The notes: a model not told the origin generated them from the sequence alone. A stretch of 64,000 nt of DNA from Streptococcus sanguinis (GCF_013343115.1 NZ_CP054570.1:992001-1056000); one strand, 5' to 3'; numbered from the stretch's first letter, positions 46,862 through 55,802 are shown. Program-made: numbers and translations.

Positions 46862-48823
46862 TTATTTTTCAACGTGGTCAGCAAGTTCTTCCTGGGCTTT
46901 TTTATTTGCCGCAGTAGCTTCTTCTTTCCATTTTTTCTTAGCTGCTTCGTATTCTTTGGTCGTTACAACATCCTTCTGAAGCTTAGTCAGCTTGAAGTTG
47001 TAGCCTGAACCTTTAACACCAACTGGTGAGTAGGCCTTTGTAAATGGCACTGATTTAGTAACAGACGGTGTTGCCCCTTGTGAAACAGTCGGGATAATCA
47101 AGCCACTATCTAGCAACCAAGCTTCCGCTTCTGCATACTTTTCGTAACGCAACTGCACATCGTTGGTTTCAGCATTAGCTTCTTCCAGCATCTTGGTATA
47201 AGTATCCAAGCCTAGCTCTTTAATCTTATCATTGTCTTGACCTGGCTCAAAACCAAAGTTTTGCAAGCTTCCGCCGTTCTTGATATTGAGAGTATCAAGA
47301 TAGGTAGATGGGTCTTGGTAGTCACCAGTCCAGCCACCAGTAGACATATCATAGTCTTTCTGAGCAGCAGAGTTAGCAAAATAAGTGATATTATTAAGGT
47401 CGTCTGTGCTCATCTTTTGCAGGTCAATGACGACATTTTCTGCTCCAAGAGCCGATTCGATAGACTGCTTGGTTGAGCTAGCCCATTGAACGCCAATCGT
47501 GCTAGACTGATCCACAGGCATATCTAAGTGAATTGGGAATTCAACTCCCTTAGCCTGCAAGGCCTGCTTCGCTTCTGCAAATTTCGCCTTAGCCTTTTCA
47601 GGATTGTAGTAAGGGTCTTGAGCGTCAGAGAGGTCAATTCCTTGCCATTGGCTGCCATAGTTGACTAATTTTTCTCCAACAACAGTTCCAAAATCCTTGT
47701 CGCCAATTTGAACAAAGCTAGGTGGTACCAAGGTATTTCTCAAGACCTTAGTCGCTCCGTCTTCACCATTTCCTTGCGCACCATAAGATGTACGGTCAAA
47801 GGCAAAGTTAATAGCCTGACGGAAGTCCTTGTTCATGATTGCTTCGTTGGTCGCAGATTTTTGAGCGTCTGTTGTTTTAGAAGTATGATTGTAAGACTGA
47901 CGGTTGTAGTTGAAATTATAGTAATAAGAAGTAGAATCCTGCGGGCTGTACACGATATTGTCCGCATATTTCTTCTTGACTGAAGCAAAGCCAGAGCTAT
48001 TCGGATAGAGACGAGCTGTGCTGTAAACGCCATCGCTGAAGTTACGAATCAGCGCTTCCTGATCATTTCCATCGTAGTAGGTCAGTTTAATACTATCCAG
48101 AGTGACATTGTCTTTGTCATAGTAGTTTTGGTTCTTGACAAATTCCATCACAGACTTGGAAGTCAGAGACTTAAGCAAGTAAGGACCATTATAGAGGATG
48201 CTAGATGGCTTGACAGAGCCAAAATTGCTTCCTTCTGCTTTCAGAAACTCTTCATTGACTGGGAAGAGAATCGTGCTGGTTGTTTTAGAGTTCCAGTAAG
48301 GCTCAGGGCGGGCCAGAGTGTATTGCAGGGTATGGTCATCAATAGCCTTGACACCAACATTGTCAAAATTCTTATCTTCACCCTTGATATAAGCATCCAA
48401 GCCCTTCACAGAGTCCTGAACGAGATAAATAGCTTCAGAATTTTCATCCGCTGCATATTTCAAGCCAGTCACAAAGTCCTGGGCTTTTACTTCTGCATAT
48501 TCTTCACCATCGGATGTGTACCATTTAGCATCATCACGCAGCTTATAAGTATAGGTCAGACCGTCCTTAGAAACTGTCCATGACTTCGCGATTGAGGGAA
48601 CTAGATTCCCGTACTTGTCATTTTCAAAAAGTCCATCGACCAGGTTGGAAATGACATCACCTGTCGTTGCACGGTTTGTAGCAAGATAGTTCAAGCTGTC
48701 AGGGTCTGAACTATAAACGTAAGTATAATTATTTGTGCTAGATGAAGACTGGCTACAAGCCGTCAGCAATAGCCCGGCACTCAGTGCAACTCCAGTCGCA
48801 ATCAGCCACTTTGATGCTTTCAT
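46862..48823 (-). CDS. Oligopeptide ABC transporter substrate-binding lipoprotein
   Basis: A 653-residue OppA/AliA/HppA-type lipoprotein. Signal peptide with lipobox LLLTAC (Cys23), then the family 5 solute-binding fold: YSSDPDSLNYLATN near 37-50 and LRDDAKWYTSDGEEY near 97-111, and a Lys-rich C-terminal tail. It captures peptides on the cell surface and passes them to the Opp permease. No permease or ATPase genes are adjacent, which is usual for streptococcal orphan binding proteins that share the main Opp channel and also take part in peptide sensing (S. gordonii HppA, pneumococcal AliA/AliB). RBS AAAGGAGG; strong promoter at 48865-48893. Confidence 0.93.
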   Translation of the reverse strand: MKASKWLIATGVALSAGLLLTACSQSSSSTNNYTYVYSSDPDSLNYLATNRATTGDVISNLVDGLFENDKYGNLVPSIAKSWTVSKDGLTYTYKLRDDAKWYTSDGEEYAEVKAQDFVTGLKYAADENSEAIYLVQDSVKGLDAYIKGEDKNFDNVGVKAIDDHTLQYTLARPEPYWNSKTTSTILFPVNEEFLKAEGSNFGSVKPSSILYNGPYLLKSLTSKSVMEFVKNQNYYDKDNVTLDSIKLTYYDGNDQEALIRNFSDGVYSTARLYPNSSGFASVKKKYADNIVYSPQDSTSYYYNFNYNRQSYNHTSKTTDAQKSATNEAIMNKDFRQAINFAFDRTSYGAQGNGEDGATKVLRNTLVPPSFVQIGDKDFGTVVGEKLVNYGSQWQGIDLSDAQDPYYNPEKAKAKFAEAKQALQAKGVEFPIHLDMPVDQSSTIGVQWASSTKQSIESALGAENVVIDLQKMSTDDLNNITYFANSAAQKDYDMSTGGWTGDYQDPSTYLDTLNIKNGGSLQNFGFEPGQDNDKIKELGLDTYTKMLEEANAETNDVQLRYEKYAEAEAWLLDSGLIIPTVSQGATPSVTKSVPFTKAYSPVGVKGSGYNFKLTKLQKDVVTTKEYEAAKKKWKEEATAANKKAQEELADHVEK

Positions 48824-48840
48824 GGATAGAACCTCCTTTG

Positions 48841-48859
48841 ATGTTACATTTTATAACAT
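48841..48859 (-). promoter_or_regulatory. Inverted repeat in the oligopeptide-binding gene leader
   Basis: ATGTTA and TAACAT separated by 7 bases, lying between the predicted transcription start and the ribosome site. Could be an operator; no regulator recognised. Confidence 0.35.
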
Positions 48860-48864
48860 GAACT

Positions 48865-48893
48865 ATTATACCAAAAAGCGTATAAAAAGTAAA
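48865..48893 (-). promoter_or_regulatory. Predicted promoter of the oligopeptide-binding gene
   Basis: TTTACT (48893-48888), 17-base spacer, extended TGGTATAAT on the minus strand. Confidence 0.7.
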
Positions 48894-48997
48894 TAGTAAA
48901 CCGATGACAGATGAGTAAAATATTCAAGCCCGTGTGTTTTTAGGAAATACACAAAGCTTTCTGTTACCGCATTCCTGCAAATTTCCAAGCAAAAAAA

Positions 48998-49037
48998 GAA
49001 GAATCCGCTTTTACCGCAAACTTGCTTTGGATTCTTC
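48998..49037 (-). terminator. Terminator of the GH3 gene
   Basis: Arms GAAGAATCC / GGATTCTTC with a 22-base inner region, flanked by A and T runs, so it can work on either strand; about 70 bases after the GH3 stop. Confidence 0.75.
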
Positions 49038-49108
49038 CTTTTTGTTATGTTATCAAGAATAAGTAAAACTGTGAGCCCTTCAACACTGCTCGCTCATTCT
49101 TTTATTGA

Positions 49109-51901
49109 TTATAGTCTGCGAGAAGACAAGTCATATAGATAGACAGCTCCAAACAAGAACAAAGCACCCAGCAAGGACAAGAACAAGCTGCTTCCGGCTC
49201 CTGTTTCAGGAAGTTGGCTAAACTGTGTAGCCTGCTGACTTAGTTGCCGACGAGAACTTACAGGTTCAACAGAACGCAAACTCAACTGAGGAGGAGTTTG
49301 TTGGCCTGGAATCGTGTTCTGCCCAGCTGCAGTAATCTGAATAAGCTCCTTATAATAACCTTCTCCCATGCCGAATTCTCTATCTTGACTGTCAATCAAG
49401 GTTAGGGAAAGCACTGGACTGAACTGACCCTCTACTAAACCTTTCAAGCTGATCTCAACCGGATTGGTATCATTGGCTTTTTTAGAAATCAGAACAGTAT
49501 CGCCAGAGATGGTATAGTCAGGACTTGGCAGGATGTTGAAATGCTGACTATCCATCTTAAGGGCAAGACGGTAGTCATTTTTCTCTAGACCGTTTAATTC
49601 ACTCAGGGTAACCGTAGCTGTAAAAGGCTGATCTAGCTGAGCAGATGCAGGGATATTGACTTTGATATCCTTAACCGGATCTGTATAAAAGAGACCATGC
49701 CCGATAGGATAGGCAACCTCTGTCTCAGACATGATACCATCCTTGATACTCGGCACATTTACTGGTAACTTCCCAACATGATTTTGACCATTAAAAATGA
49801 CTTCCACACCAGCTGGGATATTAGGTCCGAAGGCATTGTCAGGCTTCAGAGACTCGGTTGGATCCATTCCCTTGTTTCCATAAACTGCTACAATAGCCTT
49901 GGCATTAGGATAATTCGCTACATCATAAGGTTTAGAAATGCTCATGACAGCCACCTGTTTTCCAGTTGCATTTACATAGTCCACGACTTCTGTCGGAACT
50001 CTTGTCAACCAGAAATCGCTGGCCAGTTGAGATTGACGCCCAATTTCAGAAATCAAGACAAGGTGTGTCGCCTGGTCAATTTTTCCTTTCAAATCTTCTA
50101 ACTTGGTTGTTTTGTTGTAGTTTAGCGCTTCGTATGTGACACCTGCTGGAATCACTCCGTCCGCTATCAGACGCTTGACACCCAGCTCTAGTCCAGGCAC
50201 TTCATCGTCATAAGCCGCTAACAGCAAAATCCTGTCGCCAGATTTGACTTTAAAGGGCAGAACAGTATCATCGTTTTTAACTACAGTCACTGCGCTAGCA
50301 GCGATTTTTCGTTCAGTATCTCTGTTTAACTCTGAGCCAACAGTTGCTTCAGCCTTAGCTTGTGTGCGCTCAGATGGGTCAAAGTCTAAAATACCTCGTT
50401 TTTCTTTTAGGTTCAAGATGCGGGTCACAGACTCATCCAATCTGCTGACTGGAATATCACCTCTCTGAACCGCCTGTTCAATATCGTTGATAATCTTATC
50501 AATCTTGGCTAAATCACTCTTGCTACGTAAGACGGTTGGCATCAGCACCACATCTACACCTGATTTGATTGCCATGATAGCCGCTTCAGATTCTCCGAAA
50601 TTTTTGGCAATCGCATCCATGCCCATAGCATCAGACACTACCACTCCCTTGTAGCCAAATTTCTTGCGAACAATGCCGGTAATAATGTCATCAGACAAGG
50701 TAGCAGGGATATAGATGGTTTCTCCAGTTTGTTTAGATATAACCGTGTCTTTTTCAATCTGAGGATACTGAATATGGGCTGTCATCAGCATATCAGCGTT
50801 TTTGTCAATGGCAGCCTTGAAAGGAAGCAACTCCAGTGCTTCTAACTCTGCATAGGACTTATCTACCAGAGGCAGACCAGTATGAGAATCTACCGCCGTA
50901 TCACCATGCCCAGGGAAATGCTTAGCCGCTACTGCAACATTGTATTTCTGAATCCCCTCCATCATAGCCGTTCCCAAACGGGCAACCACCTTAGGATCAG
51001 AAGAGAAGGACCGCAAACCAATAACGGGATTCTGCGGATTATTATTTGTATCAAATACTGGGGCAAAGTTGACATTCAAACCTAGAGCCGATAATTCCCG
51101 TCCGATGATTTGACCTGCTTGATTGGCTAATTCTGGATCTCGCGTCGCGCCAACTGCCATATTGCCTGGAAGAGCAGTCCCACTGCCCAAACGATAGACA
51201 ATACCACCTTCTTGGTCTATAGCAAGCAAGAGCGGCAACTTACCATTATTAGCTTGGTTGCTGATAGCTGCTTGTTGCAGGGCCTGCGTCAAGGCTAAGG
51301 TTTGAGCAGTTCCTTTCACATTCTCAGCAAAAAGAATAACTCCGCCAAAGTCGTATTTATCAACCGCTTCTGCCACTTCTTTATTAAGCTCCGTCATATC
51401 GGACTGGGCGGCTTGGCCCTCTTGCTGCCATTTTCTGAAGTCTGGCATCAGCATCTGGGTAATCTTCTGACGAAGCGTCATATCTGCCACAAGCTCCTGT
51501 ACTCTCTTAGAAGCTGGTGGCGCATCAGTCGCCGCTTGACCTTGCGCCTGATTGGCATCTGAGGAAACTTCTGCAGACTGAGCGGTCGCTGGTTTGGCAG
51601 AATCTTCTACCAAATTACCAGTATTGGCTTCTTGGGTTGAAGCAGCCGTTTCAGTAGCTGCAACTTCCGAAGCATCAGAGACTGGCAAGGCTTTTGCGGC
51701 AATTTGACTATCCTGACTTGTCGTGCCACTAGCCCCTGCAACACTATCAGAAGAGTCCGTTACAACTGCTGCACTTGCTTGTTCAGACTGGTTAGCAGAT
51801 TCTGGCGGCTGATTAACCGAATCTGCTTTTATGGCTCCCAATGGCCAAAAAACTAGTAATGATAAGGCAAGCGCCAATAGCAATTTATACCTTTTCATCA
51901 T
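49109..51901 (-). CDS. LPXTG-anchored GH3 beta-N-acetylhexosaminidase
   Basis: A 930-residue surface enzyme. Signal peptide about 1-27; a Ser/Ala/Thr/Gln-rich low-complexity stretch to about 128; GH3 catalytic domain with KHFPGHGDTAVDSH (near 324-337), the N-acetylglucosaminidase signature, and the nucleophile Asp in VVVSDAMGMDAI (near 419-430); a second GH3 domain (about 530-730); a wall-spanning region; and LPETG followed by a hydrophobic helix and Arg-Arg tail at the end. It should trim terminal hexosamine residues from host glycans or wall fragments. ATG 51901 is chosen since AGGAG is 7 bases before it. A perfect cre palindrome in the promoter predicts CcpA repression. Confidence 0.9.
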   Translation of the reverse strand: MMKRYKLLLALALSLLVFWPLGAIKADSVNQPPESANQSEQASAAVVTDSSDSVAGASGTTSQDSQIAAKALPVSDASEVAATETAASTQEANTGNLVEDSAKPATAQSAEVSSDANQAQGQAATDAPPASKRVQELVADMTLRQKITQMLMPDFRKWQQEGQAAQSDMTELNKEVAEAVDKYDFGGVILFAENVKGTAQTLALTQALQQAAISNQANNGKLPLLLAIDQEGGIVYRLGSGTALPGNMAVGATRDPELANQAGQIIGRELSALGLNVNFAPVFDTNNNPQNPVIGLRSFSSDPKVVARLGTAMMEGIQKYNVAVAAKHFPGHGDTAVDSHTGLPLVDKSYAELEALELLPFKAAIDKNADMLMTAHIQYPQIEKDTVISKQTGETIYIPATLSDDIITGIVRKKFGYKGVVVSDAMGMDAIAKNFGESEAAIMAIKSGVDVVLMPTVLRSKSDLAKIDKIINDIEQAVQRGDIPVSRLDESVTRILNLKEKRGILDFDPSERTQAKAEATVGSELNRDTERKIAASAVTVVKNDDTVLPFKVKSGDRILLLAAYDDEVPGLELGVKRLIADGVIPAGVTYEALNYNKTTKLEDLKGKIDQATHLVLISEIGRQSQLASDFWLTRVPTEVVDYVNATGKQVAVMSISKPYDVANYPNAKAIVAVYGNKGMDPTESLKPDNAFGPNIPAGVEVIFNGQNHVGKLPVNVPSIKDGIMSETEVAYPIGHGLFYTDPVKDIKVNIPASAQLDQPFTATVTLSELNGLEKNDYRLALKMDSQHFNILPSPDYTISGDTVLISKKANDTNPVEISLKGLVEGQFSPVLSLTLIDSQDREFGMGEGYYKELIQITAAGQNTIPGQQTPPQLSLRSVEPVSSRRQLSQQATQFSQLPETGAGSSLFLSLLGALFLFGAVYLYDLSSRRL

Positions 51902-51925
51902 AGGCATTCTCCTTTCATCCCTATA

Positions 51926-51934
51926 ATAATAGCA
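51926..51934 (-). promoter_or_regulatory. Predicted extended -10 promoter of the GH3 gene
   Basis: TGCTATTAT on the minus strand, 25 bases before the start. Confidence 0.5.
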
Positions 51935-51948
51935 TAAAAAACGATGTT

Positions 51949-51962
51949 TGTAAACGTTTACA
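51949..51962 (-). promoter_or_regulatory. Catabolite-responsive element (cre)
   Basis: TGTAAACGTTTACA, a perfect 14-base palindrome fitting the CcpA cre consensus. It overlaps the -35 position of the GH3 promoter, so glucose repression is expected. It is also 180 bases upstream of the divergent plus-strand gene at 52144. Confidence 0.8.
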
Positions 51963-52084
51963 TATTATCTAATGATTGTTTGTTTTTATCACCAATTAGT
52001 AATATAATCTCTATAAAAATGAAATAGTATTACAATATTATAGAAATGTTACAGAGGTATAATTTTATAGAAATAACATAACCT

Positions 52085-52125
52085 AACTGTTAAAAACAAG
52101 AATCTTTTATCTTGTGCTAACAGTT
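52085..52125 (+). promoter_or_regulatory. Stem-loop in the 5' leader of the wall-binding protein gene
   Basis: Two stacked stems, AACTGTTA / TAACAGTT outside and ACAAGA / TCTTGT inside, ending 6 bases before the ribosome site of the gene at 52144. There is no T run after it, so it is not a terminator; it may protect the mRNA or control translation. A possible -10 (TATAAT) lies at about 52059, with no clear -35. Confidence 0.5.
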
Positions 52126-52143
52126 GCATAGAAAGGATTTGCT

Positions 52144-52884
52144 ATGAGACAAGAAAAGAACACCAAAGCAATGTTCAACCGCCGCTATTGGCTGGGCCTC
52201 TCTCTCGCTTCTGCTGCGACTTTGGCCGCTGCTTTGATTTCCACCGGAACAGTTCAAGCGGAGAACAAGTCAATCCCTGACTGGGTTTCTAGACGTGAAG
52301 TTGGTATTTACGATCCTAGTGTACCAGATATTGAGGACGACCCTACTATCTTTGATGATCCAGGACCTATCAAGGTTCCGGAAGCTCCTAAGCGTGACCT
52401 TCCTAGCTCTATTGATGAAGAAACTGGTGAAAGGATTAGAAATAGAATAGTTCTTTACAAGGGTAAATACTATGCACTTGATCCTAATAGATCTATATAC
52501 GAAGTTCGGGATGATCCAGGAGAACAAATTCCGACGAATCTAAAAAACTCTTTCTATACTAGCCCAACAGGTAAGGTCTATTATTTTGACGAAAAAGGAC
52601 GAAGGGTCATCAATCTTTACAGTGTAGACGGCAAGCAATACTTCTTTGATTCTTACGGAGAAATGGTTAAAAACAGATTTGTTAGTTACTCTGAATACAC
52701 TTATTACTTTGGAGAAGATGGGACACCTTATAAAAACGGACTTTATAAGATTGGCAAGTACTATTATTACTTTACCGAGTATGGCGATCTTTTGAGGCAA
52801 GGTTCTTTCGACTACAAAGGAAAGACCTATTATACTAATTGGTATGGCGTTGTTAATATAAAAGACGAAGAAGTTACACCATAA
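52144..52884 (+). CDS. Secreted protein with aromatic wall/glucan-binding repeats
   Basis: A 246-residue exported protein and the only complete plus-strand gene. Signal peptide about 1-39 (twin-Arg-free, hydrophobic LGLSLASAATLAAALISTG, cut after VQA). A Pro/Asp-rich linker (about 50-95) leads to five or so short repeats from about 108 to the end: YYALDPNR, KVYYFDEKGRR, KQYFFDSYGEM, YTYYFGEDGTP, KYYYYFTEYGD, KTYYTNWYG. These resemble choline/glucan-binding (CW_binding) repeats with Tyr/Phe in place of most Trp. No catalytic domain or LPXTG is present, so it may stick to the wall, teichoic acid or glucan by the repeats alone. RBS AAAGGA. Confidence 0.85.
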   Translation: MRQEKNTKAMFNRRYWLGLSLASAATLAAALISTGTVQAENKSIPDWVSRREVGIYDPSVPDIEDDPTIFDDPGPIKVPEAPKRDLPSSIDEETGERIRNRIVLYKGKYYALDPNRSIYEVRDDPGEQIPTNLKNSFYTSPTGKVYYFDEKGRRVINLYSVDGKQYFFDSYGEMVKNRFVSYSEYTYYFGEDGTPYKNGLYKIGKYYYYFTEYGDLLRQGSFDYKGKTYYTNWYGVVNIKDEEVTP

Positions 52885-52888
52885 CGAA

Positions 52889-52930
52889 AAATACCAGAAA
52901 TGAGGACGCATGTCTTCGTTTCTGGTATTT
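52889..52930 (+). terminator. Terminator of the wall-binding protein gene
   Basis: A 19-base-pair hairpin (outer arms AAATACCAGAAA / TTTCTGGTATTT plus inner pairs) with a GCAT loop and ATTTTATT tail, 5 bases after the stop. It may serve both convergent genes. Confidence 0.9.
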
Positions 52931-52981
52931 ATTTTATTCAAAATCACTCAAATAGAAAATTCATTTTTTATAAGCAGATGC

Positions 52982-54334
52982 TTATTGTTCTTTTGATTTT
53001 CTTACACTAATACCTAGCCCCAATCCAGCCAGAAGCAAACCAAGTCCCACAACACTATAGACCGCCTTTTCGCTACTTCCTGTTTTAGGAAGAGACTGTT
53101 CAGATTTGGCCAAAAGTGTTGGTGCCTGAACATGGTAGACGGTAGATGTAGGCATTGTAGTACGACGCTCAAGATAGAATTGATAACTATCTTTTATGAT
53201 TTTATAGTAACGAGCTTCATTGACACTTTCAACAATCCATGAAGTGGTTCCCTTTGTCAGAGCATCTGCCAAGTTATTTTCGATATCAAGCACTCTGCCT
53301 TCTGTTGCAAAATTTTTGTAAATTCCCTCAATCGCTTTTACCGTCGCTACAGTTCTTTCTATACCAGCAGCTTTTAGAGCCGCAAGTGTATCAGCAACCG
53401 TTGGAATTGAAGGATCTTCTTTCATCTCAGCATCTGTCAATAAAACGACGAATTTCTTATTTTTAGATGACTTAGACCAATCATAGGTCGAAATAATCTG
53501 GTTCAGGGCAGGCGTTGGTGTTTCTGGAGTATCCCCTCCACTCGCTATACGAATCGCAGCCAATGCCTTTTCGAGCTCAGTAGGATCAGTTGTAAAATAA
53601 GATGACCCAAACCGTGTTAGAACCGTATCTTCATCTTTACTGCCAGAATTACGGCCGTAGACTTCATCACTAAATGTCGCCAAGCCAAAACGTGCTGTAA
53701 TCCCCTCTTTAGTAATATTTCGCACAAATTCATTAATATTTGCACGAACAATATCAATTGTGCCACCCATGGATCCTGAACGGTCGACAACAAAGACAAT
53801 ATCAGCTGAACCAGCTTTTGTCACAGTTGGTGGCGTTGAGGTGTAGGTGATGGTTGTAGTCTTATCTACTCGCTCATACTGCGTATAGGGATTCCCATTT
53901 TCATCTGTGCCAGATAAAGTATTTTCAGTACGTCTAGTTATTGGCTCTGGCGCCTTATCAACCTTTCCTGGAGCCACTTCTGTCTTTGTAACATCAACGG
54001 TTGCCGTTTCTACACGGACTGTTTGATTGCCTTCTTGACTTTCTTTGACATCAACAGGCGATACATTTTTTGAGACATCGATCAAATCTCCTGGTTTCGC
54101 TGCAGATTCTTCAACAACAGGTTTCGTCGTATCAGCAGCAATTTCAGCACCAGCAGCTTCAATCGGAGAGCTTACTGCTTCAGTTTTTGCTATACTGCTT
54201 GAAGGTGGTGTCCCAACCTGGTCTGCAAAAACATGCGAAACTTGTGAAAAGGCAAATAGAAGAGTTGCTGATGCTAATCCAACTTTCAATTTGTACAATG
54301 AAAAGCCTGGAAGTTTAAATGATTCTTTTTCCAT
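52982..54334 (-). CDS. LPXTG-anchored VWA-domain surface protein
   Basis: A 450-residue surface protein. Signal peptide about 1-37 with FSLYKLKVGLASATLLFAF, a variant of the YSIRK-G/S type; a Val/Glu/Lys-rich spacer; a von Willebrand A domain from about 174 to 360 with the MIDAS metal site DRSGS (184-188), a downstream Thr region (GDTPETPTP) and LLTDAEMKEDPS; and LPKTG at 415-419 before a helix and basic tail. VWA domains of this sort bind matrix proteins or occur in pilus tip adhesins. No other pilus gene or sortase is adjacent. RBS AAGGAG. Convergent with the gene at 52144. Confidence 0.9.
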   Translation of the reverse strand: MEKESFKLPGFSLYKLKVGLASATLLFAFSQVSHVFADQVGTPPSSSIAKTEAVSSPIEAAGAEIAADTTKPVVEESAAKPGDLIDVSKNVSPVDVKESQEGNQTVRVETATVDVTKTEVAPGKVDKAPEPITRRTENTLSGTDENGNPYTQYERVDKTTTITYTSTPPTVTKAGSADIVFVVDRSGSMGGTIDIVRANINEFVRNITKEGITARFGLATFSDEVYGRNSGSKDEDTVLTRFGSSYFTTDPTELEKALAAIRIASGGDTPETPTPALNQIISTYDWSKSSKNKKFVVLLTDAEMKEDPSIPTVADTLAALKAAGIERTVATVKAIEGIYKNFATEGRVLDIENNLADALTKGTTSWIVESVNEARYYKIIKDSYQFYLERRTTMPTSTVYHVQAPTLLAKSEQSLPKTGSSEKAVYSVVGLGLLLAGLGLGISVRKSKEQ

Positions 54335-54533
54335 AATTTCTCCTTATCTTTTTAGATTTAGAAACATGATTGCATCTATTTTATATAGAATAACATAAAA
54401 AATAGGAACTGCAAGCGATTTCAGATATTTATTAGTCTAAAAATTAAAATTTTAGAATATTATCAGAGTTTGTATGCTAAAATTGATGAGCATCATCATG
54501 AATCATTAAACAAATGCTTTATCGTGCCGTCTC

Positions 54534-54583
54534 TAATAAGAAATCCCCATGCTCAATTATCCGAGCATGGGGATTTCTTATTA
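54534..54583 (-). terminator. Perfect 21-bp hairpin after rpmA
   Basis: Two 21-base arms (inner part ATCCCCATGCTC / GAGCATGGGGAT) around an 8-base loop, one base after the rpmA stop codon. Very stable; T-rich end TTTCTTATTA is weak, so it may end transcription or block 3' decay. The rest of 54335-54533 shows nothing. Confidence 0.75.
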
Positions 54584-54584
54584 A

Positions 54585-54878
54585 TTATTTAGCGATTGGG
54601 TAAACAGAAACTTGTTTCTTATCGCGTCCTTTGCGTTCAAAGCGTACTACGCCTTCAACTTTTGCGAACAAAGTATCATCTCCGCCGCGTCCAACATTGA
54701 CACCTGCATGGATATGAGTGCCGCGTTGGCGGTAAAGGATAGAGCCGCCTGTTACGGTTTGACCGTCAGCTGCTTTAGCTCCCAGACGTTTCGCTTGTGA
54801 ATCACGTCCGTTAGATGTAGAACCTCCACCTTTTTTGTGGGCGAATAGTTGCAAGTTAGCAAGATTCATTTTTAACAT
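54585..54878 (-). CDS. rpmA: 50S ribosomal protein L27 with cleaved N-terminal extension
   Basis: A 97-residue L27. The sequence begins [20 protein letters not shown]: the first 12 residues are the Firmicutes extension that must be removed between Phe12 and Ala13 so that the [15 protein letters not shown] tail can reach the peptidyl transferase centre. The protease for this, Prp, is encoded immediately upstream. RBS GGAGG. Third gene of rplU-prp-rpmA. Confidence 0.98.
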   Translation of the reverse strand: MLKMNLANLQLFAHKKGGGSTSNGRDSQAKRLGAKAADGQTVTGGSILYRQRGTHIHAGVNVGRGGDDTLFAKVEGVVRFERKGRDKKQVSVYPIAK

Positions 54879-54895
54879 AATGTTTTTCCTCCGTG

Positions 54896-55240
54896 TTAGT
54901 TTTCTGTGATAACTCTGGTTTGGACGAACTCAGATGAGTCCTCCGATAAGTTTGCCATTCCTAGGAAAAATGATTCAAAGAAAAGCTGAGTCATTTCTCT
55001 TTGGTGCGACGGTATATCCTGAGGAATTTCGACCTTCAGATAACCGCCTTCTATTTCGTTTAATTCTAAGTTTGGTTCGTAGCCTACGAATTTCTCAACT
55101 GAATTGACAAAATTAATGGCGAGCGTCGAAACGGACGCACACACGACGTCAAAGCCGTATTCACCACTCGCGGCGTGACCTGTGATTTCTGCACGCCTCA
55201 GTTCGCCATCTTCGGCTCTTTCAAAGACTGCTTGTATCAT
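54896..55240 (-). CDS. prp: Prp, L27-processing cysteine protease
   Basis: A 114-residue cysteine protease that cleaves the N-terminal extension of ribosomal protein L27. The catalytic pair is His22 in [21 protein letters not shown] and Cys34, with the usual 11-residue spacing. Essential in Staphylococcus aureus. It sits between its ribosomal neighbours rplU and rpmA, 15 bases from the former. RBS AAGGAG. Confidence 0.94.
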   Translation of the reverse strand: MIQAVFERAEDGELRRAEITGHAASGEYGFDVVCASVSTLAINFVNSVEKFVGYEPNLELNEIEGGYLKVEIPQDIPSHQREMTQLFFESFFLGMANLSEDSSEFVQTRVITEN

Positions 55241-55255
55241 TTAATCTCCTTAAAA

Positions 55256-55570
55256 TTAAGCGTTGATAGCGTTGATGACAACTTTTGTATATGGTTGACG
55301 GTGACCTTGTTTACGATGGCTGCCTTTTTTAGGTTTGTACTTGTAAGTAACAACCTTCTTTTGCTTGCCTTGTTTTTCAACAGTTCCGACAACAGTAGCT
55401 CCAGCAACAAGCGGAGTTCCGACAACAGTGTTTTCACCACCAACAAGAACAACTTCGTCAAAAGTAACGTCTTGACCAGCTTCAGCGTTCAACTTTTCAA
55501 CGTAGATTGCTTGACCAACTTCAACTTTAACTTGTTTTCCGCCAGTTTTAATGATTGCGTATGTGCTCAT
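55256..55570 (-). CDS. rplU: 50S ribosomal protein L21
   Basis: A 104-residue ribosomal protein binding 23S rRNA with L20. Typical start [20 protein letters not shown] and end [30 protein letters not shown]. First gene of rplU-prp-rpmA; preceded by a long structured leader. Confidence 0.98.
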   Translation of the reverse strand: MSTYAIIKTGGKQVKVEVGQAIYVEKLNAEAGQDVTFDEVVLVGGENTVVGTPLVAGATVVGTVEKQGKQKKVVTYKYKPKKGSHRKQGHRQPYTKVVINAINA

Positions 55571-55796
55571 TATGCACCTCCTATGTTTTTTAGGGTTTCC
55601 CCGGATTTTGTGAAGACTCGCCTAGCATCGTGGGACGAACCGCTTAAGAGAAGAGCTCTAAGTATAACAAAGAATAAACTAGGAATTGAGCCGAAGGCAT
55701 AACTTGTGTTAGGCAAGGCGACAATGACCAAGTTTAAATTTGTTATACGACGAGCAACGATGTTCGTGCGGTTGCACAGGAATGTGCATAGTCAAC
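55571..55796 (-). ncRNA. L21 leader (5' UTR of rplU)
   Basis: About 225 bases between the promoter and rplU. It holds a hairpin (TGCACA / TGTGCA at about 55775-55792), short repeats around ACGAAC and CGTCGT, and the block GCGGTTCGTCCCACGATGC before the ribosome site. Position fits the L21 leader family of Firmicutes; the fold was not computed, so the family call is tentative. Confidence 0.5.
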
Positions 55797-55802
55797 TCTA
55801 TA

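Noticed and set aside
52540..52947. 135-residue minus-strand frame opposite the wall-binding protein gene
   Set aside because: Antisense shadow of the repeat-rich gene; no RBS and it runs through the terminator hairpin.
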